This document shows positions 58,702 through 64,000 of a DNA stretch of 64,000 bases, one piece after another. The DNA is from Crossiella cryophila. GTDB lineage: Bacteria > Actinomycetota > Actinomycetes > Mycobacteriales > Pseudonocardiaceae. The notes beneath the pieces were generated by a model, which saw nothing but the letters and a program-made list of their open reading frames with translations, searched no databases and was not told where the DNA came from. The position numbers and the translations under genes were made by a program. Location of the stretch: positions 8,643,501 through 8,707,500 of the forward strand of contig NZ_JACHMH010000001.1 in NCBI RefSeq assembly GCF_014204915.1, written 5' to 3'. Position 1 is the stretch's first letter. Each line of letters begins with the position of its first letter.

Positions 58702-58817
58702 TGTGACCGCTCACACGCCCACGCACAGTCACATACTGTTAAGAAACTTGATGGAGCATCACCCGTTTGTTGGCCTCATTCCGTTGAGACCCAAGTCACA
58801 ACGTGCGATCCTGTGAC
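58702..58817. promoter_or_regulatory. Two TGTGA-type inverted repeats upstream of the Cys-rich miniprotein
   Basis: TGTGA-CCGC-TCACA at 58702-58715 and GTCACA (58795-58800) with TGTGAC (58812-58817). Both use the half-site TGTGA, as in GntR- or CRP-type sites, suggesting one regulator for the divergent NIPSNAP and miniprotein genes. Confidence 0.5.
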
Positions 58818-58854
58818 GCAGGGATCACCACAGTGGGGAAGGCTGTGATCGTCA

Positions 58855-59022
58855 ATGGCGACCGAAGCAGATGCCTGGTCAACGTTGTTGGACACCTATC
58901 GACAGGCGGCGGTTCAGACCCTGAGCTGCCATTTCTGCGCCGACAACCGGTGCAGCGCCTGCAACCAGGTCTGGCCGTGCACTGCGGCCTGCGCCGCCGA
59001 GTTCACGCTTGATCTGGACTGA
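58855..59022 (+). CDS. 55-aa Cys-rich zinc-finger-like miniprotein
   Basis: A 55-residue ORF from ATG 58855, shorter than most gene finders report. The N-terminal half is a helix (DAWSTLLDTYRQAA), then come seven cysteines and one His in CHFCADNRCSACNQVWPCTA and the following AC, ending in an acidic tail. The CxxC/CxxC spacing suggests one or two zinc sites. There is no signal peptide and no strong ribosome site, but TGTGA-type dyads upstream support expression. Function unknown; it may be a small regulatory protein. Confidence 0.6.
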   Translation: MATEADAWSTLLDTYRQAAVQTLSCHFCADNRCSACNQVWPCTAACAAEFTLDLD

Positions 59023-59110
59023 GCGGCACACCGGCAACACCTGAACCAAGCACCCGCGTCACCACCTGAGCCCGTCGCATCGGCCCGTCCGAACGCGGCG
59101 GGCTCCCGTG

Positions 59111-59617
59111 TTACCCAGAGAACACGCCCGTCTCCCGCTCCAGCACGCCGACCAGCGGCAGCACCCGGTGCGGGACCCTGGCGTTGAGCGCGACCTCGGT
59201 CCTGGTCCGCACCACGCCCGGTGTGTTGATCATCCGCTCGATCACCGCCTCCAGGTGCCGGTTGTCCCTGGCCACCACCCGGCACAGGATGTCGCCCTCC
59301 CCCGCGATCGAATGCGCCTCGATCAGCTCGGGAATGGCCGCCAGACTGCGCGGGACCTCGGCGAAACGCTCCTGCGAGACGTCCACGTGCACGAACGCCA
59401 GTACCGGGTACCCCATCGCGGCCGGGGACAGCCGGGGCGCGAAACCGTCGATCACGCCGTCCTTGACCAGCCGGTCCAGCCGCGACTGCACCGTCGCCCG
59501 CGCCACACCGAGCAGGCGGGCATACTCGCGCACGCCCGCCCTAGGCTGCTCCATAACCAGCCGGAGCACCGCGAGGTCGAGTTTGTCGAAGGACGTCGAA
59601 GACGACGAAGTGGTCAC
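59111..59617 (-). CDS. Lrp/AsnC-family regulator (likely bkd regulator)
   Basis: A 168-aa Lrp/AsnC protein from GTG 59617 with GGAGGGG upstream. Helix-turn-helix: DLAVLRLVMEQPRAGVREYA, LLGVARATVQSRLDRLVKDG; then the RAM ligand-binding domain (AFVHVDVSQERFAEV, AHSIAGEGDILCRVVARD). It is divergent from the branched-chain 2-oxoacid dehydrogenase operon, the classic place of BkdR, and probably senses a branched-chain amino acid or ketoacid. Confidence 0.93.
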   Translation of the reverse strand: MTTSSSSTSFDKLDLAVLRLVMEQPRAGVREYARLLGVARATVQSRLDRLVKDGVIDGFAPRLSPAAMGYPVLAFVHVDVSQERFAEVPRSLAAIPELIEAHSIAGEGDILCRVVARDNRHLEAVIERMINTPGVVRTRTEVALNARVPHRVLPLVGVLERETGVFSG

Positions 59618-59780
59618 TGGGCCCCTCCAGAGGACAGTTCAGTACCGGTTCAGGAAGGGTGACCGGCGCCACCCGACTGTGCCATTGGTAAAGAATTTGC
59701 GCCAGCTATTGAGCCAACGGCCAGGTTTCGCTGAGATGAGTCACACTACTTGGCAGTGGAGCCGAGGAGAGGAGCGCGCG

Positions 59781-60866
59781 GTGACCGTCACCACGGACCA
59801 GATGGTCCAGCTGATCACCCCGACGGGTGAGCGGCGGCCGCATCCCGTGTACGAGGGCCTGATCGCCGATCTGGACGGCGCGGCCCTGCGCGGGTTGTAC
59901 GAGGACCTGGTGGTCGTGCGGCGGATCGACGCCGAGGGCACCGCGCTGCAGCGGCAGGGCCAGCTCGGGCTGTGGGCGCCCATGCTCGGCCAGGAGGCCG
60001 CGCAGATCGGCTCCGGCCGGGCGCTGCAGACCGAGGACTTCGTCTTCCCCAGCTACCGCGAGCACGGCGTGGCCTACTGCCGCGGCGTCGACCCGGCCGA
60101 CGTGTTCGGCATGTGGCGCGGCACCAGCCTGAGCTGCTGGGACCCCTACGACATCAACATGGCCATCCCGGCGATCATCATCGGCGCCCAGGGCCTGCAC
60201 GCCACCGGCTACGCGCTGGGGCTCAAGCGGGACGGGGTCGAGGCCGCCGCGGTCGCCTACTTCGGCGACGGCGCCACCAGCCAGGGCGACATCGCCGAGG
60301 CGCTCGGCTTCTCCGCGACCTACCAGGCGCCGGTGGTCTTCTTCTGCCAGAACAACCACTGGGCCATCTCCGAGCCGGTCGGCCTGCAGGCGCAGGTGCC
60401 GATCTACCAGCGCGCGGCAGGCTACGGCATGCCCGGCATCCAGGTGGACGGCAACGACGTGCTCGCCGTGCTCGCGGTGACCCGCTGGGCGCTGCAGCGC
60501 GCCCGCGAGGGCAGCGGACCGGCGCTGATCGAGGCGGTCACCTACCGGATGGGCCCGCACACCACCGCGGACGACCCCACCCGCTACCGCCCCACCGGCG
60601 AGCTGGAGGAGTGGCGCGAGCGCGACCCGCTGGCCCGGATGCTGGCCCTGCTGCAGCGTGAGGGCCTGGCCGACGATGCCTATCTGGAGAGCGTGACGGC
60701 CAAGGCCGACGCGGTCGCCGCCGAGCTGCGCGCGGGCTGCCTGGCCCTGCCCGACCCGGCGCCGCTGAGCATGTTCGACAACGTCTACGCCGAAGCGCAC
60801 CCCCTCGTCGCGGAGGAGCGCGCCCAGTACGCGGCCTACCTCGACGGGTTCGAAGGGAGCAACTGA
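59781..60866 (+). CDS. bkdA: Branched-chain 2-oxoacid dehydrogenase E1 alpha
   Basis: Thiamine-diphosphate-dependent decarboxylase alpha subunit, 361 aa from GTG 59781 with AGGAG 8 nt upstream. The TPP motif runs GDGATSQGDIAEALGFSA to CQNNHWAIS. VFPSYREHGVAYCRGV and GPHTTADDPTRYR are further conserved regions, the last carrying the phosphorylation-loop-like segment. With E1beta and E2 it oxidatively decarboxylates branched 2-oxoacids to acyl-CoA starters for iso/anteiso fatty acids and polyketides. E3 is not in the operon. Confidence 0.95.
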   Translation: MTVTTDQMVQLITPTGERRPHPVYEGLIADLDGAALRGLYEDLVVVRRIDAEGTALQRQGQLGLWAPMLGQEAAQIGSGRALQTEDFVFPSYREHGVAYCRGVDPADVFGMWRGTSLSCWDPYDINMAIPAIIIGAQGLHATGYALGLKRDGVEAAAVAYFGDGATSQGDIAEALGFSATYQAPVVFFCQNNHWAISEPVGLQAQVPIYQRAAGYGMPGIQVDGNDVLAVLAVTRWALQRAREGSGPALIEAVTYRMGPHTTADDPTRYRPTGELEEWRERDPLARMLALLQREGLADDAYLESVTAKADAVAAELRAGCLALPDPAPLSMFDNVYAEAHPLVAEERAQYAAYLDGFEGSN

Positions 60867-60869
60867 CCG

Positions 60870-61859
60870 ATGGCGACCACCAGGATGTCCATGGCCAAGG
60901 CCCTCAACGCGGGGCTGCGCAAGGCGATGGAGCAGGACCCCAGGGTCGTGCTGATGGGTGAGGACATCGGCAAGCTGGGCGGTGTCTTCCGGGTCACCGA
61001 CGGCCTGCAGAAGGACTTCGGCGAGGACCGGGTGATGGACACCCCGCTGGCCGAGTCCGGGATCATCGGCACCGCGGTCGGCCTGGCCTTCCGCGGCTAC
61101 CGGCCGGTCTGCGAGATCCAGTTCGACGGCTTCATCTACCCGGCCTTCGACCAGATCGTCTCCCAGGTGGCCAAGCTGCACTACCGGTCCCAGGGCAACG
61201 TGAAGATGCCGCTGACCATCCGGGTGCCCTTCGGCGGCGGGATCGGCGCGGTGGAGCACCACTCGGAGTCGCCGGAGGCCTACTTCGCGCACACCGCCGG
61301 TCTGCGCGTGGTCGCCTGCGCGGACTCCGACGACGCCTACGGCATGCTGCAGCAGGCCATCGCCAGCGACGACCCGGTGCTGTTCTTCGAGCCCAAGCGG
61401 CTCTACCAGCACAAGGGCGATGTCGACCTGGACCGCGCGCTGACCAGCAGGGAACCGCTGCACCAGGCCCGGATCGCGCGCACCGGCACCGACCTGACCG
61501 TGGCCGCCTACGGCCCGGTGGTCGGCACCGCGCTGGCCGCGGCCGAGGCCGCTGCGGAGGACGGCGTCTCGATCGAGGTCGTCGACCTGCGCACGCTGTC
61601 CCCGGTGGACTTCGACACGCTGGAGCAGTCCGTGCTGCGCACCGGCAGGCTCGTGGTCACGCACGAGGCCGCGGTGTTCATGGGCATGGGCGCGGAGATC
61701 GCGGCGCGGATCACCGAACGCTGCTTCTACCACCTGGAGGCCCCGGTGCTGCGGGTCGGCGGGTTCCACCTGCCCTACCCGGCCAGCAAGCTCGAGGAGC
61801 ACCACCTGCCCGACCTCGACCGCCTGCTGCACGCCACCGACCGCGTGCTCGCGTACTGA
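60870..61859 (+). CDS. bkdB: Branched-chain 2-oxoacid dehydrogenase E1 beta
   Basis: A 329-aa E1beta subunit beginning 3 nt after E1alpha. Transketolase-type pyrimidine-binding region: ALNAGLRKAMEQDPRVVLMG, EDIGKLGGVFRVTDGL, DTPLAESGIIGTAVGLAFRG and CEIQFDGFIYPAFDQIVSQ. The C-terminal domain has VDLRTLSPVDFDTLEQSV. It completes the heterotetrameric E1 that makes the acyl group for E2. Confidence 0.95.
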   Translation: MATTRMSMAKALNAGLRKAMEQDPRVVLMGEDIGKLGGVFRVTDGLQKDFGEDRVMDTPLAESGIIGTAVGLAFRGYRPVCEIQFDGFIYPAFDQIVSQVAKLHYRSQGNVKMPLTIRVPFGGGIGAVEHHSESPEAYFAHTAGLRVVACADSDDAYGMLQQAIASDDPVLFFEPKRLYQHKGDVDLDRALTSREPLHQARIARTGTDLTVAAYGPVVGTALAAAEAAAEDGVSIEVVDLRTLSPVDFDTLEQSVLRTGRLVVTHEAAVFMGMGAEIAARITERCFYHLEAPVLRVGGFHLPYPASKLEEHHLPDLDRLLHATDRVLAY

Positions 61860-61888
61860 TCCCCTCACCTGAGTTTCCTGGAGCGGAA

Positions 61889-63370
61889 GTGGCCGACCTC
61901 AAGCAGTTCAACCTCCCCGACCTGGGGGAGGGCCTCACCGAGGCCGAGCTGATCACCTGGCACGTGGGCCCCGGCGAGACGGTGGCGCTCAACCAGATCA
62001 TCGCCGAGGTGGAGACCGCCAAGGCCGCGGTGGAGATGCCCTCGCCGTACGCGGGCACCGTGGTGACGCTGCACCACGAGCCGGGCAGCACGATGGAGGT
62101 GGGCTCGCCGTTCATCACCATCGACTGCGGTGGCGAGGGCTCGGCGCCCGCGCCGGCCGCGGCTCCGGCCGCCGCCGCGCAGCCAGCCGCCGAGGCGCCG
62201 GCTGAGCGGGAGAGCGTGCTGGTCGGCTACGGGGCGAAGACCTCGACGAGCAACCGGCGGCGTCCGCGCAAGGACACCCCGGCCCGCCCGGCGAGCACCC
62301 CCGCGACCCAGGCCGCCACCGCTCCGGTCGCTGCCCAGGCCGCCGCTCCGGTCGCCGCCACCCCGGCGGCACCCGCGCGGTCCGCCCAGGCCGCCGCCCG
62401 GACCGCTCCGGCGGCGCCCGTCGGTCCCGCCGCCTCGGCCGCGCCCGGCTCACTCGCCGCGCGCAGCTCCCGGCCGGCGGCCAAGCCGCCGGTGCGCAAG
62501 CTGGCCAAGGACCTGGACATCGATCTGTCCACCGTGGTCGGCACCGGCCCGCAGGGCACGATCACCCGCCAGGACCTGTTGTCCGCCAACGGCAACGGCT
62601 CGTCTGCCGTGGCCGTGGCCCCGGTCGCCGAGCCGGTCGCGCCCGCCGCGCCCGCCTTCGACCCGGCCGCCCGTGAGGACCGCATCCCGGTGCGCGGGGT
62701 GCGCAAGCTGACCGCGGAGGCCATGGTCGCCAGCGCGTTCACCGCGCCGCACGTCACCGAGTTCATCACCATCGACGTGACCCCGACCATGGAGCTGCTG
62801 GCCGAGCTGAAGGAGAGCCCCGCCTTCGCCGGGATCAAGCTCACCCCGCTCGCGCTGATCGCCAAGGCGCTGCTGCTCGCGGTGCGCCGCAATCCGACGG
62901 TCAACTCCCGCTGGGACGAGGCGAACCAGGAGATCGTGCTCCCCCGCTACGTCAACCTGGGCATCGCCGCGGCAACCCCGCGCGGGCTGATGGTGCCCAA
63001 CATCAAGGACGCCGACCGGCTCAGCCTGATCGAGCTGGCCAAGTCCCTCGGCGAACTGACGCTGACCGCCAAGGACGGCAAGACCACGCCGGCCGACCTG
63101 AGCGGTGGCACCATCACCATCACCAACGTCGGGGTGTTCGGAGTGGACACCGGCACGCCGATCATCAACCCCGGCGAGGCCGCGATCCTGTGCCTGGGCG
63201 CGATCCGCAAGCAGCCCTGGGTGCACAACGACGAGCTGGCGATCCGGCAGGTCACCACGCTCGCGCTGTCCTTCGACCACCGGCTGGTCGACGGTGAGCA
63301 GGGGTCCCGGTTCCTGGCCGACCTGGCCGCGATCCTGTCCGACACCCGCAACTTCGTCGCCTTCGGCTAG
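61889..63370 (+). CDS. bkdC: Branched-chain 2-oxoacid dehydrogenase E2 (dihydrolipoamide acyltransferase)
   Basis: A 493-aa E2 core from GTG 61889 with GGAG upstream. One lipoyl domain (Lys45 in VETAKAAVEMPSP), a long Ala/Pro-rich linker (about 85-200), a peripheral subunit-binding domain (KPPVRKLAKDLDIDLSTVVG), a second linker, then the catalytic domain ending in SFDHRLVDGEQGSRF with His464 and Asp468. It transfers the acyl group to CoA. The length and single lipoyl domain are typical of actinobacterial BkdC. A terminator follows 5 nt after the stop. Confidence 0.95.
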   Translation: MADLKQFNLPDLGEGLTEAELITWHVGPGETVALNQIIAEVETAKAAVEMPSPYAGTVVTLHHEPGSTMEVGSPFITIDCGGEGSAPAPAAAPAAAAQPAAEAPAERESVLVGYGAKTSTSNRRRPRKDTPARPASTPATQAATAPVAAQAAAPVAATPAAPARSAQAAARTAPAAPVGPAASAAPGSLAARSSRPAAKPPVRKLAKDLDIDLSTVVGTGPQGTITRQDLLSANGNGSSAVAVAPVAEPVAPAAPAFDPAAREDRIPVRGVRKLTAEAMVASAFTAPHVTEFITIDVTPTMELLAELKESPAFAGIKLTPLALIAKALLLAVRRNPTVNSRWDEANQEIVLPRYVNLGIAAATPRGLMVPNIKDADRLSLIELAKSLGELTLTAKDGKTTPADLSGGTITITNVGVFGVDTGTPIINPGEAAILCLGAIRKQPWVHNDELAIRQVTTLALSFDHRLVDGEQGSRFLADLAAILSDTRNFVAFG

Positions 63371-63374
63371 GTCG

Positions 63375-63416
63375 CGATCGGGGGTGGCGGAACAGGACTA
63401 CTGCCGCCCCCGATCG
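63375..63416 (+). terminator. bkd operon terminator hairpin
   Basis: CGATCGGGGGTGGC (63375-63388) pairs with GCCGCCCCCGATCG (63403-63416), 14 bp with one G-U pair and a 14-nt loop. Confidence 0.8.
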
Positions 63417-63469
63417 TGCGATACTGGGCGCTGCTCCAACCGGGTGTCCAAGGGGAAGGGACGAGCGGA

Positions 63470-63847
63470 ATGCCGTTCGTAGGCGTGTTCGGGCTGTTGG
63501 TACTGGCCCTGTGGATCTTCTGCATCATCGACGTGATCCGCACGCCCGACGGTGAGACCAACCACCTGCCGAAGATGCTGTGGCTGATGATCGTGATCAT
63601 CATCCCCACCGTCGGTTCGATCGTGTGGCTGGTGCTCGGCCGTCCGCAGGGCCTGCTCAGCAACGACCCCGGCGCCAGGGGTGCGAACCCGAGGGTGGCC
63701 AACCGGTTCCCGGAGTACGACCGGCCCGGCAGGCACGTCGCGCAGAGCCCCGATGACGACGAGGCGTTCCTGCGCAGCCTGCGTGACCGGGTCGAGGAAC
63801 AGCGCCGCGCCGCACGTCAGCAGGACAAGAAGGAAGACGACAAGTAG
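63470..63847 (+). CDS. PLDc_N-domain small membrane protein
   Basis: A 125-aa protein with two membrane helices (VFGLLVLALWIFCIIDVI and LWLMIVIIIPTVGSIVWLV) joined by a polar hairpin, the PLDc_N (phospholipase D-nuclease N-terminal) module without a catalytic domain. The C-terminal 60 residues are charged and helical (FLRSLRDRVEEQRRAARQQD). Function unknown; common in actinomycetes as a membrane protein. The nearest ribosome-site-like sequence, GGGGAAGGG, is somewhat far from ATG 63470. Confidence 0.88.
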   Translation: MPFVGVFGLLVLALWIFCIIDVIRTPDGETNHLPKMLWLMIVIIIPTVGSIVWLVLGRPQGLLSNDPGARGANPRVANRFPEYDRPGRHVAQSPDDDEAFLRSLRDRVEEQRRAARQQDKKEDDK

Positions 63848-63849
63848 AC

Positions 63850-64000
63850 GTGCTGCTGGACCCGGCCGACTGCGCCCGGGAGCTGGACTGCGGCCGGTTC
63901 ACCCTGCGCCGCCTGGACCCGGTCCTCGACCTGGACCTGCTGCACGCCTGGATGAACGATCCCGCCGTGGCCGAGTTCTGGGAACTGGCCAGACCCCGGC
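63850..64000 (+). CDS. GNAT acetyltransferase, siderophore-type (N-terminal fragment)
   Basis: Open from GTG 63850 to the window edge, 50 codons. RFTLRRLDPVLDLDLLHAWM and NDPAVAEFWELARP match the start of MbtK/IucB-like lysine N-acyltransferases of siderophore pathways. The start is 2 nt after the PLDc_N stop, so it is in the same unit. The assignment rests on these 50 residues only. Confidence 0.65.
   Translation, partial: MLLDPADCARELDCGRFTLRRLDPVLDLDLLHAWMNDPAVAEFWELARPR

Noticed and set aside
1-64000. tRNA, rRNA, origin, prophage or insertion-sequence genes
   Set aside because: No transposase, integrase or phage protein motifs and no recognisable tRNA/rRNA segments were seen; a covariance search would be needed to exclude a tRNA fully.

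Overview
The window is chromosomal DNA from a high-GC Gram-positive filamentous actinomycete, most like a Pseudonocardiales member (inference from gene content). Signs are very GC-rich codons, frequent GTG starts, leaderless promoters, AfsR/SARP-type regulators, a YidC-DUF6412 pair, an ESX-type DUF1023 relic and a biosynthetic gene cluster. No rRNA, tRNA, CRISPR array, phage or intact insertion sequence was recognised.

Layout. 1-4452: ABC exporter divergent from a NarL-type two-component system. 4697-7559: MMPL transporter, ArsR-like regulator and small coiled-coil membrane protein. 7725-9044: decayed DUF1023 hydrolase. 9049-13683: secreted esterase, SWIM/SNF2 pair, PH-domain protein. 13680-15265: ECF sigma factor with its YCII/DGPF partner. 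15427-20488: NAD-dependent formate dehydrogenase operon fdsGBAD. 20544-21689: 11-codon leaderless ORF before a methyltransferase. 22775-28869: tannase-family esterase, two tiny secreted Cys peptides, ECF sigma factor, AfsR-like regulator.

29054-41700 holds 13 tightly coupled minus-strand genes, faced by a TetR regulator. They combine a stand-alone ketosynthase, ACP, FabI and MaoC with an acyl reductase, aminotransferase, acyl-CoA dehydrogenase, P450, two flavoenzymes and an aminoacyl-tRNA-transferase-like DUF2156 protein beside a small membrane protein. I infer a fatty-amine-derived natural product, possibly with an N-N (azoxy-type) bond.

42653-48325: GGDEF/phosphoribosyltransferase pair, LysR, HxlR and a second AfsR-like regulator. 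49187-51140: MarR, YceI and pirin. 51385-58631: TIGR03086 protein, subtilase, lipase-like hydrolase, NCS1-like permease, YidC/DUF6412, NIPSNAP protein. 58855-64000: Cys-rich miniprotein, Lrp regulator facing a branched-chain 2-oxoacid dehydrogenase operon (E1alpha, E1beta, E2), PLDc_N protein and a cut-off acetyltransferase.

The most unusual non-coding feature is a composite structured cassette in two convergent intergenic regions (about 21720-22770 and 48606-49186). Each copy has a long two-part hairpin whose distal stem differs in sequence but still pairs, followed by arrays of 22-bp units centred on AACGGCCAAC in both orientations, ending a few bases from the stop codon of the minus-strand gene.
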